This document shows, one piece after another, positions 8,957 to 17,771 of a stretch of 64,000 bases of DNA. The DNA comes from Thiodiazotropha sp040791665 (lineage in GTDB: Bacteria; Pseudomonadota; Gammaproteobacteria; Chromatiales; Chromatiaceae): positions 62,001-126,000 of the forward strand of contig JBFNNX010000023.1 of the NCBI GenBank assembly GCA_040791665.1, written 5' to 3'. Every line of letters starts with the position of its first letter. Position 1 is the stretch's first letter. A model generated the notes under the pieces. It was not told where the DNA came from, searched no databases, and saw only the letters and a program-made list of their open reading frames with translations. Made by a program: the position numbers and the translations under genes.

Positions 8957-10156
8957 CTATTCTGCAGCCATACCTATCTCATCACCGCATAAAACATATC
9001 GGTCCTTACCCTGTCTTTTTGCATCATCTCTGCGCGCATCAACCAGTTCCAACATGCTCGACCATTCCTCTATCTCATCGGCCGATCTTTCGCAAACACC
9101 GATACTTGCGGTAACCGGTCGCCCATCAGGCAGAGTACCCAAACCCTGATTTAGCACTCGTTGCGCAATAATCTTCGCTCCCTTACAATCCGTACCCGGT
9201 AAAATCATCATAAATACCTTTTCCCCCCAATGAACCAACATATCGTTGTGGCGCAGGTCTTCAGACAATATTTCCGCCGCTTCCAGCACAACATGATCAA
9301 AAGTCGCATAGTCAAATTCAGCAATAATGTTCTGCACATTGTCGAGATCAACAAGCGCAATGCTCAGATACTCATTATGCAACTTAGCCTGCTGAAATTC
9401 CTTCGCCAGACTCTGTACACCCGACTTTCTGGTCTGCGCACCCGTCACAGGATCGTGATCTGCACGCGTTATCATCGTGATCATATACTGCAACTGAATC
9501 GTGGAGGTGAATAAGACTATCCCCAGAATGATTATCAGCAGCCACAAGGTCGGTAAAAGCTCTAATGCAGGTACAGTCGAATAGTAACTCCAACCAGTCA
9601 CTGTCAACATGGCTACCAACAGCGCCAACACCGCACACTCCAAGAGCGTCAGTGGAAACAGCCCCAGAAGACCAACCGCGATATAGGGCAAGAGTGTATA
9701 TAGCGCTACCGGCAGATGATAAATGCTTTCGGGCGGAACCATTGCCAAATAGTGAGCTGACGCAAAGAATGTCAATGGAAGATTGATCAACATACCCGAC
9801 AGCAGGAGCAGGCTTGTTTTAAGCGTGGCCAGCTCTGTACGATAGCGAGCCAGATAGACAAAATGCACAGTCGACAATAACCTGATTACCACAATTGGCC
9901 AAAACAGGTCTAAAGGCAAGAGCAAAAAGTCGATGACTAGCCAGAGGGGAATCAAGATCGAAAACAGTGAAGCGATGAAACGTATTCGTTCAAGCAACAG
10001 CTCAGCACGATGTTTGAGCATATAGCCCGGATGCTCATCCGAGGAAATGAGTTTATCCAATTCACCTATCGAGTAGATATGGGAATTATCCCCGAGATGT
10101 TGAAAAAACGATTTGAATACCGACATGGGCTGTTCCATTGGGTCCGGGGACACCAC
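8957..10156 (-). CDS. Membrane GGDEF-fold protein with degenerate signature
   Basis: The 399 residues start with about 40 cytoplasmic residues. About six membrane segments follow (roughly 55-225), then a GGDEF-type domain from about residue 235, recognised by DHDPVTGAQTRKSG and IALVDLDNVQNI. The signature that should read GGDEF or GGEEF is WGEKVF, so the catalytic and metal-binding acidic residues are altered and diguanylate cyclase activity is doubtful. It may act as a GTP or c-di-GMP sensor, or be inactive. The GTG start at 10156 is uncertain; ATGs at 10138 and 10126 are alternatives. Confidence 0.8.
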   Translation of the reverse strand: MVSPDPMEQPMSVFKSFFQHLGDNSHIYSIGELDKLISSDEHPGYMLKHRAELLLERIRFIASLFSILIPLWLVIDFLLLPLDLFWPIVVIRLLSTVHFVYLARYRTELATLKTSLLLLSGMLINLPLTFFASAHYLAMVPPESIYHLPVALYTLLPYIAVGLLGLFPLTLLECAVLALLVAMLTVTGWSYYSTVPALELLPTLWLLIIILGIVLFTSTIQLQYMITMITRADHDPVTGAQTRKSGVQSLAKEFQQAKLHNEYLSIALVDLDNVQNIIAEFDYATFDHVVLEAAEILSEDLRHNDMLVHWGEKVFMMILPGTDCKGAKIIAQRVLNQGLGTLPDGRPVTASIGVCERSADEIEEWSSMLELVDARRDDAKRQGKDRYVLCGDEIGMAAE

Positions 10157-10272
10157 TCTTATTTATTTTACGAGCATAAACAAAGACCGCATTTGCAACA
10201 AGCACTGATCATAAAAGCAAAACTACGACATTACCATAGGCAAAACCCAGAGCCTGTATAAATTGGCTTACC

Positions 10273-10448
10273 TAGGGCCTGTAAACGCTCACCCAATCGA
10301 CTCTGCAGGGAGTTTTTTTCGTCCAGCAAGGCAGAGTGAACGCAGTGTAGTTGCGCTACATGAGTGAATAATAACGCTGTCGGGCAGAAAAACAGCCCCA
10401 GCCCTCCAGGCGTAACAGAGACAATTGGATAAGCGTTAACAGGCCCTA
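10273..10448. repeat. MITE-like element, copy 2 (family A)
   Basis: Imperfect terminal inverted repeats start TAGGGCCTGTAAACGCT on the left and, on the opposite strand, TAGGGCCTGTTAACGCT on the right, again bounded by TA. The internal hairpin core (about 10322-10400) matches the core of copy 1 in reverse orientation, and the nested palindrome seen in copy 1 is missing. It accounts for most of the gene-free stretch 10157-10619. Confidence 0.8.
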
Positions 10449-10516
10449 ATGTTGTCATGTTCAAAAGATGTCAATCAAAGTATGGACAGGATCTTGACAG
10501 AGGCAAAGTTCCTAAC

Positions 10517-10555
10517 AAAAAAATGACAGCAGATACTTCTTAACGAAGCATCTGC
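10517..10555 (-). terminator. Rho-independent terminator of the DUF5666 gene
   Basis: Read on the minus strand, an 11 bp stem with one mismatch (GCAGATGCTTC / GAAGTATCTGC, 10555-10529) is followed within 5 nt by seven Ts. It lies about 65 bp beyond the stop of the DUF5666 lipoprotein gene, in the right orientation. Confidence 0.75.
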
Positions 10556-10619
10556 CGCCAAGCTCTGGCAAAACATTGAAACTGTGAAAAAAGTATAGGC
10601 TAAAGGCTCCAAAATAACC

Positions 10620-12080
10620 TTATCGCTCCAACTCGATCTCTTCGATGGAAGCATCACCGTTCCGGTCCTTGATCTCGGCCCTTTCACCAATATTCAACTG
10701 ACTGAAAAACGTGTCGGCGTCAGTGTGATCATCGTCATCAAGCTTATACTCTGTAGCTTCATGGACAGTGAATACAGCGCCAACCAGGGTAACCGAAACA
10801 TGGCTGCTGAATGCCTCGACCGGTGCCTCTACTTTTGTCTCGAAGGACGACTCATCCTCCCGCTCTATACTGATGGCGATATACTGATCACCTATGCGCT
10901 TAAGCTCCACTTCGACATAGTCTCCACCCATCAATTCATCTAGGTTGAAGCTGCCATCGCCATCTTGGTCAAAATCGGAACTATCTTCAAACAGGGTCGA
11001 GTTATCAGTAATAACATTCAAACTCTGGCTGTTACCCAGATCCAGGGTAACCGTACCATTCTTGGCATCGCTGCTCTGAACGCCACTGACCCTGGCTTCA
11101 ATCTCGATCTCGCCATCCTCCGCCTCTATCTTTTCGGCGATCAGGATGTCACCTTGCATCTGACCCTCGACCTCCACCTCCATCCCTGCAGTGAGATTGC
11201 CTTCGAGGGTATCGGGTTCATAACGTGTAAGCGGGGAAACTTCAAACAGGACGCCATTAACTGAAAACCCGCCATTGCCGTCATCAGAGAGAATTCCGCG
11301 CAGCGAGACCTCCTCGTCATCATCATCAATCAGGTCACTGTCATCGCTTTCAATGCGAACAACCTCCGGAGAACCCCCGCTGTTATCAAGCTTTAGTTCG
11401 ACAAACAGTCCGAGAGGATCGGCAGGTATATCCAATTCGACACTGGAACTGATCGGGTAAGGCCCGGCAACAACGCCGTTTTGCAACACCAGCGTGATAC
11501 CGCCACCGTCGTAGCTGGTAACCGTACCCTTAATCTCGTAATCGCTATCACTATCGTTTTGCAATTCAATCCGCGATGCGACAATCTGACTTCCGTCGAA
11601 AAAGCCGCTGACTTCAATCTCTTGTCCCTCAGCGAGGCCATCGAACGACGCACCGTCATCGAACACCGTGTCATTGGCATCCGCCATCACAGCCATCCTC
11701 AAGATGGTGAAGGTGGCCGTCTCACTGTTCCTCACAAGAGAACCGCTATCGATCGGGCCTTCCAGATCATCGTCATAGGTAATGACATTTGCAATACCTG
11801 TCATACCATCCTGATTCATCGTTCCTTCCACTCGAACCTTCATTCCTACAGCCAACGACGAGTCATCATACCCCTGCTCATCGTCGACTTGATATCGGGT
11901 ATGGGAGGTATCGAATCTGACGCCATTGACATAGACACTACCAAAGCCGTCTATCCTGCCGACGGTGATGAAATCACCACTGCTGCTGGTGGCGCTATCG
12001 CCACCTCCTCCACCACCGCAAGCCCCAAGCAATGCGACCACAAAGGTGGAGGCAAGCAAAACCGATTTAGACTGAGTCAT
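10620..12080 (-). CDS. Asp/Glu-rich lipoprotein with repeated DUF5666 domains
   Basis: The start at 12080 (ATG) is preceded by GGAGG at a good distance; a GTG two codons upstream is less likely. The protein has 486 residues: a lipoprotein signal peptide with lipobox LLGAC, a poly-Gly linker, then several DUF5666 beta-barrel repeats. Each repeat carries a GxxVxVEGxM-type turn such as VGMKVRVEGTM and AGMEVEVEGQM. It is very acidic, with Asp-rich loops that could bind calcium. The family function is unknown. It is probably anchored in the outer membrane and is monocistronic, with its own terminator. Confidence 0.82.
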   Translation of the reverse strand: MTQSKSVLLASTFVVALLGACGGGGGGDSATSSSGDFITVGRIDGFGSVYVNGVRFDTSHTRYQVDDEQGYDDSSLAVGMKVRVEGTMNQDGMTGIANVITYDDDLEGPIDSGSLVRNSETATFTILRMAVMADANDTVFDDGASFDGLAEGQEIEVSGFFDGSQIVASRIELQNDSDSDYEIKGTVTSYDGGGITLVLQNGVVAGPYPISSSVELDIPADPLGLFVELKLDNSGGSPEVVRIESDDSDLIDDDDEEVSLRGILSDDGNGGFSVNGVLFEVSPLTRYEPDTLEGNLTAGMEVEVEGQMQGDILIAEKIEAEDGEIEIEARVSGVQSSDAKNGTVTLDLGNSQSLNVITDNSTLFEDSSDFDQDGDGSFNLDELMGGDYVEVELKRIGDQYIAISIEREDESSFETKVEAPVEAFSSHVSVTLVGAVFTVHEATEYKLDDDDHTDADTFFSQLNIGERAEIKDRNGDASIEEIELER

Positions 12081-12593
12081 TACCACATCCTCCGCTACAT
12101 ACGTAACAAGATCAGCGTGCTGTATATAGTCGTTTGTGAAAAATCAACATTGGGAATTATTTCCCATTTACAGCGGAAGTATATGACCAATTCGAAATAG
12201 TTCAAGTAGATTTTTATTAACGTTTTATTAAGACACCAACCACCGACAAATATATAACATGCTGAATATATTAATAATTTATGATTTACGCAGATAACTG
12301 CACGACATGGAGGACATTCAGTGCCGTTATTGAGGAATGTGATTCACATTTCACTGGCGCTGATCTCTCCAACATCGACAGCCTCGAGCGGAGGCCACCT
12401 CTAATCCCACATCTTGCCATCAGGGACATCGGCAGCCTTGATACGCGGGTAGTTTTCATAGCCATGGCTGGGGCGCTCAATACGATGCATGGAAAGACCC
12501 ACATGAACACTCAACAATAACGCGGCTCAATCCCTCACTAGCAAAAGTAGATCGGCTCAAACTGCCGCCCGAGATCGGCTATAATCTTAAGTC
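12081..12593. promoter_or_regulatory. Gene-free stretch with an operator-like inverted repeat
   Basis: TGGGAA-TTAT-TTCCCA at 12151-12166 is a perfect 6+6 palindrome about 70 bp upstream of the DUF5666 lipoprotein start and could be a repressor or activator site. The rest is AT-rich around 12190-12280. Short overlapping open frames at about 12281-12520 on both strands lack recognisable domains and ribosome binding sites, so no gene is called. Confidence 0.4.
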
Positions 12594-13001
12594 ATGGAAG
12601 CGATCGACACTGGAAAAGTCTCCCTAAGCATAGAAGACGGTCACTATCTGCACGCTGTCATCTATACAAACGGCGAACTGGCGGAACAGGATATCAAACC
12701 CGTCACTGACTATTTGGACAGGTTCACTGTCCCTCTCCCCGCGCTCATCGAAAGAAAAGGGCGCTATGCCATCTCGATTCCTGTGCAGATAGCCATGCTT
12801 CAGCAGACGAGACTGCGCTTGAAGGCGGTTGCCTTCGTAGAACGGGATCACAAGGATGTCATCATGACACGCATTGCGGCCAATACCTATTTCAAGGATA
12901 TCCCGGTAAAGTCCTTCTATGACGAGGAAGAGGCGGTCAGCTGGCTGTCACAGCACTTTTATCAGACACCATTACTGCCCGACGCGCAAAACAGCGCCTA
13001 G
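12594..13001 (+). CDS. Conserved-looking small protein, possible STAS/SpoIIAA-like fold
   Basis: The 135 residues have no signal peptide or membrane span. The alternating strand-helix pattern and the ending EEEAVSWLSQHF resemble SpoIIAA-like/STAS-type proteins, where a helix of the form EEAxxWL closes the domain. This is only a fold-level impression. It stands alone, convergent with the Lrp-family gene, so the neighbourhood gives no further clue to its role. Confidence 0.55.
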   Translation: MEAIDTGKVSLSIEDGHYLHAVIYTNGELAEQDIKPVTDYLDRFTVPLPALIERKGRYAISIPVQIAMLQQTRLRLKAVAFVERDHKDVIMTRIAANTYFKDIPVKSFYDEEEAVSWLSQHFYQTPLLPDAQNSA

Positions 13002-13075
13002 AAAAAGGGTAAAGCTATGGGCGTGACGGATCAACATCTGCCGGCCCCATCGATAATTGATTGAAGAATGCGGCC

Positions 13076-13537
13076 TCAAACCGGCAATGCCCTTTTATCC
13101 ACCACCTTGCGCATGACAAAACTTGAATGGACACCCGTCACTCCCTCGATTCGCGTGATCTTATTCAACAGCAGGGCCTGATAGGCTTCCATATCACGCA
13201 CTACCACCTTGACCTGATAGTCCGCATCCTGACCGGTGATCAGCAGACACTCCAGAACCTCCGGCAGGCTTTTGATCTTATTTTCGAAATTTTCAAAACG
13301 CTCGGGGGTATGGCGATCCATGGCGATATGTATCAGCGCCATCAGATTGAGATCCAGTTTGTTCGCATCCAGCTGGGCCCTGTATCCGGTGATGATGCCT
13401 GACTCCTCCAAAGCACGCACCCGCCGCAGGCAGGGCGAGGGAGAGAGGCCGATCCGTTCGGCCAGATCCTGATTACTGATACGCCCATCCCGCTGCAGCT
13501 CATCAAGAATGTGTCGGTCATAGCGGTCCAGATTCAT
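13076..13537 (-). CDS. Lrp/AsnC-family transcriptional regulator
   Basis: This 153-residue regulator has an N-terminal winged helix-turn-helix (ISNQDLAERIGLSPSPCLRRV, about residues 20-40) and a C-terminal RAM ligand-binding domain with LITGQDADYQVKVVV. Lrp-type proteins sense amino acids, often leucine, and form octamers that bend DNA. The gene diverges from leuA across 327 bp, so control of leuA is a reasonable inference. It is closer to Lrp than to AsnC in size and HTH sequence, but this cannot be settled by eye. Confidence 0.88.
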   Translation of the reverse strand: MNLDRYDRHILDELQRDGRISNQDLAERIGLSPSPCLRRVRALEESGIITGYRAQLDANKLDLNLMALIHIAMDRHTPERFENFENKIKSLPEVLECLLITGQDADYQVKVVVRDMEAYQALLLNKITRIEGVTGVHSSFVMRKVVDKRALPV

Positions 13538-13864
13538 ATATTGCCCCCTCTACAAAGAATATAAAATATTATAGTTATATATTAATATTTCTTGGCATTT
13601 TTCACTATTCTCATCAAATATTAAGGTATATTTCGCAATCTACTGCCAGTCATTCTGCTGTAATCTTTCACCATCGGCCATAAGCCGAACTCAGAAAATC
13701 CGGAATCACAAGTTCCGGAGAGAGGGCAATCACCCCACAAGGGTATGCGCATGGGAGCCTTCATCGCCATTTAATGACGGCTGTTTGTTAGTGGCTGATG
13801 GCGACATACCGGTTACCAGGAAAAGCTCATTTATAGCCAATAAGTCCGCTGCAGGAGATTCACC
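13538..13864. promoter_or_regulatory. Divergent lrp-like / leuA intergenic region with hairpin
   Basis: The region is AT-rich near 13555-13630, fitting divergent promoters. A perfect inverted repeat TCCGGAA-N7-TTCCGGA sits at 13699-13719. A second, TCGCCAT/ATGGCGA, flanks about 13767-13806. No leucine-rich leader peptide is visible; the short open frame MRMGAFIAI at about 13745 lacks leucines. The hairpins could be operators or leader structures for leuA. Confidence 0.4.
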
Positions 13865-15553
13865 GTGAACCGTTTTGACCACCGTAAATACCGTTCCATG
13901 CAAGCCGTGCCGATGCACGACCGCCAGTGGCCGAACCACAAGATCGATAGAGCTCCGATCTGGGCCAGTGTCGATTTACGCGATGGTAACCAGGCATTGC
14001 TTGAGCCGATGAATGTGATACAGAAACGTCGTATGTGGGCGCTTCTGGTGAAGCTCGGTCTGAAGCAGATCGAAGTCGGCTTCCCTGCCGCGAGCCAAAC
14101 AGATTATGACTTCGTGCGCTGGCTGATAGAAGAGGATCAGGTACCACGCGAGGTCACGATTCAGGTCCTGGTACAGGCCCGCGAGACATTGATCCGCAAG
14201 ACCTTCGAATCCTTGAAGGGCGTGCACAGGGCGATTGTACATGTCTACAACTCTACCTCCACGGTGCAGCGTGAAAGGGTTTTTAACCGGAATCGCGACG
14301 GTATCAAGGAAATCGCCCTCCAAGGCGCGAAAATGCTGCAAAGGGAGGCCGCCAATCACCCCGAAACCGAATGGGTGTTTCAATACTCGCCGGAGAGTTT
14401 TTCCAATACCGAATGGGATTATGCCGTAGAGATATGCGAGGCAGTCACCGATGTCTGGCGGCCCACACCGGAAAACCCCTGCATTATCAACCTGCCCGCC
14501 ACGGTAGAGAGCAGTACCCCCAATCTGTTCGCAGACCAGGTTGAGTACTTCTGCCGACATCTGAAGAACCGTGAAGCGGTTATCATCTCCGTCCACACCC
14601 ATAATGATAGAGGGTGTGCGATAGCTGCTGCAGAACTCGCGCTGCTTGCCGGCGCCGATCGGGTTGAGGGCACTTTGATGGGCAACGGTGAGCGAACCGG
14701 CAATATGGACCTGATCACGATGGGAATGAATCTCTACAGTCAGGGCGTCGACCCGGAAATCGATCTCTCACGACCTGACGAGATCATTCAGATCTATGCT
14801 CAGTGCACAGGCCTGCCGGTACACCCGCGACACCCCTGGGTGGGGGAGCTGGTCTATACCGCTTTCTCGGGTTCCCATCAGGATGCCATCCGGAAATGTC
14901 TGCATCGCCAACAACCGGACGAGCCCTGGCAGGTCGCCTATCTGCCGATCGATCCACAGGATATCGGTCGCGATTATCAGGCGGTAATCAGGGTCAACAG
15001 CCAGTCCGGCAAGGGAGGAGTGGCCTACGTCTTGGAACGGGATTACGCCCTGATGCTGCCACGCTGGATTCAGACGGAATTGTCGGCCATCGTACAACGG
15101 GCAAGCGAATCATGCGAGGGGGAAGTCGACAGTAAAACCATCTTTCAACTCTTTCAAGATCACTTCGTGGCCGACACCCACCCCACCAGACTGGAAGGTT
15201 ACCGCCTTGACTCCCAGCGGGGCAGTGATGCGATCGCCGTAAAGCTGTCAGACAACAACCGACCAAAGACCATTCACGGACAGGGTGAAGGGGCAATCTC
15301 AGCATTTATGGATGCCTGGACAAGAGCCTATTGCATACGGGCACGAGTTCTCGACTACCATGAACATGCCGTCGGTGAGGGTACGGATGCGGAAGCTGTC
15401 GCCTATGTACTGCTCGAGATAGATGGCCAATCATTCGCAGGAGCGGCATTTGATCAGGACAGTGTCAGCGCCTCACTTAAATCCCTTACATCCGCGCTGA
15501 ACCTTTATCAGATGGCACAGGAGCACGCGATGAATATCGGCATGGCGGGGTAG
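13865..15553 (+). CDS. leuA: 2-isopropylmalate synthase, type 2
   Basis: LeuA condenses acetyl-CoA with 2-ketoisovalerate, the committed step to leucine. The 562 residues fit the longer type-2 LeuA. A TIM-barrel opens with SVDLRDGNQAL, the metal-binding SVHTHNDRGCA follows near residue 240, and GNGERTGNMDL closes the barrel. A C-terminal LeuA dimer/allosteric domain (about 430-555) would give leucine feedback control. The GTG start has GCAGGAG upstream. The divergent Lrp-type gene may regulate it. Confidence 0.95.
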   Translation: MNRFDHRKYRSMQAVPMHDRQWPNHKIDRAPIWASVDLRDGNQALLEPMNVIQKRRMWALLVKLGLKQIEVGFPAASQTDYDFVRWLIEEDQVPREVTIQVLVQARETLIRKTFESLKGVHRAIVHVYNSTSTVQRERVFNRNRDGIKEIALQGAKMLQREAANHPETEWVFQYSPESFSNTEWDYAVEICEAVTDVWRPTPENPCIINLPATVESSTPNLFADQVEYFCRHLKNREAVIISVHTHNDRGCAIAAAELALLAGADRVEGTLMGNGERTGNMDLITMGMNLYSQGVDPEIDLSRPDEIIQIYAQCTGLPVHPRHPWVGELVYTAFSGSHQDAIRKCLHRQQPDEPWQVAYLPIDPQDIGRDYQAVIRVNSQSGKGGVAYVLERDYALMLPRWIQTELSAIVQRASESCEGEVDSKTIFQLFQDHFVADTHPTRLEGYRLDSQRGSDAIAVKLSDNNRPKTIHGQGEGAISAFMDAWTRAYCIRARVLDYHEHAVGEGTDAEAVAYVLLEIDGQSFAGAAFDQDSVSASLKSLTSALNLYQMAQEHAMNIGMAG

Positions 15554-15607
15554 CGGTGTTCAGACTACTGCAAAATTGTCACAATCGACAATAGCGGATT
15601 AACCGGG

Positions 15608-15655
15608 CAGTGGCGATTGAACCAGGTTTTGTTAGCACCAATTTGATCGCCACTG
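15608..15655. terminator. Large hairpin between convergent leuA and GGDEF-EAL genes
   Basis: CAGTGGCGAT (15608-15617) pairs perfectly with ATCGCCACTG (15646-15655) over a 28-base loop, midway between two convergent genes. There is no T-run, so it may be a bidirectional stop or mRNA 3'-end structure. Confidence 0.45.
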
Positions 15656-15680
15656 TCTAACCCGTTTAGCTGATCACAGA

Positions 15681-17771
15681 TCAGTCCAGTTTCGAGGCCT
15701 CGAGCAATTGAGACAGCGGCTGGCCGATATGGAAACCCTGTGAATAATCGATCCCCATTTTGGTGACCCGGCGCTGGATCTCCTTTGAACACACATATTC
15801 TGCAACAATCGAATTGATGCCGATCTTATGCGCGAGAGTCGTGATTGCCTGAATGGCCTGTGCTGCATGCGGATCCTGAATGATATTCCGGATCAGTGAG
15901 CCGTCGATTTTCAGCGTGTGAACATTCAGTTCCAACAGGTGGCGCAGGTTCGAGTAACCGCTGCCAAAATCATCGATGGCTATCCTGCAATCATAGGTTG
16001 CCGACCGTTTGACGAAATCCGCTATCGCTTCGTAACTTTTAACCTCTTCACTCTCCAGTATCTCTAGAATCAGACGCCGACCAATTTCCGGAGACTGTTC
16101 GAGACGATGAAACAGGAAGTCCGTCACCTCGGGATCAAGGATATCCTCAATGGCCAGATTGACCGAAAACTCGAGCTCCGTATCGGCAAATTCCTTAAAG
16201 CTCTTTTCGATCATGATCCGCGTCAGATCCGCATTCAGGCGCCCCTCTCTCGCTACCGACAGAAAATCATTCGGCAGCAGCAGCGTGCCATCTTCGGTTA
16301 TGACACGAACCAGGCATTCGTAGTGCTCAATTCGATGGTTTGAATTATTCATGATCGGCATGAAATAAGGCATGACCAAATCATTATTGATCGCTTCCTT
16401 CAATATGCGGATCATGCTCAGATTATCCTTCATCCTGGCCTTTTGGCCCACATCAGGATCATAGGCAAGAAACTTTAACCGGGTACGCTTGATCTGGTTG
16501 AGTGTCAGATTGGCCGTTTCAAGCAGAGGAAAAGCCGTAGACAGGCCGGCAGTCACATTGATCGGCACCGGATTATCGTCGAACAAAAAGAGTGTATGCT
16601 CCACTCTCTTTATCAGGTTACGGGCAAGGACTGCCGGGTCATCTCCCCTACCTTCGATCAGAATACCGAAATCGTCACCGCCCAGACGATAAACCCCATG
16701 CTTCGACTGCTCCAGCGCAGACCGCAATGCCGCCGCAAACTGTACGAGAATACTGTCTCCGGCCTCATGACCGTAAAAGTTGTTAATATGCTTGAAGCCG
16801 TCGATATTGATAATGATCAGGGCCTGCTCAGCATCAGCCTCAAGTGACCGCTCGAAAGCGAAACGGTTTTGCAAACCGGTCAGATGGTCAATGGTCGCAC
16901 CCCGCTCAAGCGCGGTATGCAATTCCGATAATTCCCTGTGTCGCCTATCCAGATTGATTAGATAAATGACGATTACACCCAGGGAACCGATGAAAGCAAG
17001 CGTGATCAACAGCGACCATAGATGGACGCTCTCCGCCTGCCGTCTGCTGATATCGAGAAACAACTCACTGGTGCCATGCAGGGCTTCAATGATGGGGATT
17101 TCGAGAATTCCCGTAAAAACCGGTATGTACTGAGCCAGGTATCTGTCGACGATTCGGGCATGAGACAGAAACACCCGGTTGAATCTCTTTCGATCCGGAT
17201 CGGTAAAATCCTTGTCTTGCAGCCTTTGCAGCACCTCCTTGAATCCGGTCAGCAACTCAGCATCCATGGCATTACTGGCAAGAAACACGAGTGAGGTCGC
17301 CTGAGACAGGTCCTCAACATATGCCTGGTCTTCATTGACGAAATTCTTTATATAGCGATGCGTCAGTCCCGGCACATGGGAGACCGAGTTCTTGACCAGC
17401 GAATTGAGCGTGGCGTAACGGATGATGGCCTGTTCCTTTTGCTCCATCAGGCGGTTGAATTCATCTAACTTTTCCCAGAAAGGCCGGTATTCCGCTGAAG
17501 CGAGAAAATCCAGGACGCGTATCTTCCCCTCCAGATTTCTGATCTCCTTTATCAGTCGGTGCACCTCATCATAATTGTGATAAAGACGGTAGGCGGTACT
17601 CCAGATCTCTTCATCCACACGCTTGTTCAACAGCTCTATCTCTGCCAGATTATGAATGACCTGGTTATGACCTGACAGCAGCGCATCAGTTCGTGACTTG
17701 GAATAAAAAAAGGTCAGCCCCGCCAGCAGGGCGAGAGTCAGCGCCACATAGATCTTGAATTGAAGCCTCAC
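15681..17771 (-). CDS. Membrane GGDEF-EAL protein with all-helical (DAHL-like) periplasmic sensor
   Basis: The 696 residues comprise a membrane span at about 8-24, an all-alpha periplasmic region at about 25-245, a second span at about 250-272, a GGDEF domain with signature GGDDF at 364-368, and an EAL domain. The EAL motif reads ECL (485-487), while the IDDFGSGYSN loop and LKIDGSLIR are intact, so phosphodiesterase activity is plausible. The helical region resembles the double all-alpha DAHL ligand-binding domain. The gene start overlaps the stop of the di-haem peroxidase gene by 4 bp (ATGA), implying translational coupling and perhaps a shared redox signal. Confidence 0.87.
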   Translation of the reverse strand: MRLQFKIYVALTLALLAGLTFFYSKSRTDALLSGHNQVIHNLAEIELLNKRVDEEIWSTAYRLYHNYDEVHRLIKEIRNLEGKIRVLDFLASAEYRPFWEKLDEFNRLMEQKEQAIIRYATLNSLVKNSVSHVPGLTHRYIKNFVNEDQAYVEDLSQATSLVFLASNAMDAELLTGFKEVLQRLQDKDFTDPDRKRFNRVFLSHARIVDRYLAQYIPVFTGILEIPIIEALHGTSELFLDISRRQAESVHLWSLLITLAFIGSLGVIVIYLINLDRRHRELSELHTALERGATIDHLTGLQNRFAFERSLEADAEQALIIINIDGFKHINNFYGHEAGDSILVQFAAALRSALEQSKHGVYRLGGDDFGILIEGRGDDPAVLARNLIKRVEHTLFLFDDNPVPINVTAGLSTAFPLLETANLTLNQIKRTRLKFLAYDPDVGQKARMKDNLSMIRILKEAINNDLVMPYFMPIMNNSNHRIEHYECLVRVITEDGTLLLPNDFLSVAREGRLNADLTRIMIEKSFKEFADTELEFSVNLAIEDILDPEVTDFLFHRLEQSPEIGRRLILEILESEEVKSYEAIADFVKRSATYDCRIAIDDFGSGYSNLRHLLELNVHTLKIDGSLIRNIIQDPHAAQAIQAITTLAHKIGINSIVAEYVCSKEIQRRVTKMGIDYSQGFHIGQPLSQLLEASKLD

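Noticed and set aside
12281..12520. Overlapping open frames on both strands
   Set aside because: Neither has a ribosome binding site or recognisable domain; both lie in a spacer and mirror each other.
13735..13775. Leader peptide for leuA attenuation
   Set aside because: The short frame there (MRMGAFIAI) contains no leucine codons, and no terminator/antiterminator pair with a T-run is visible.
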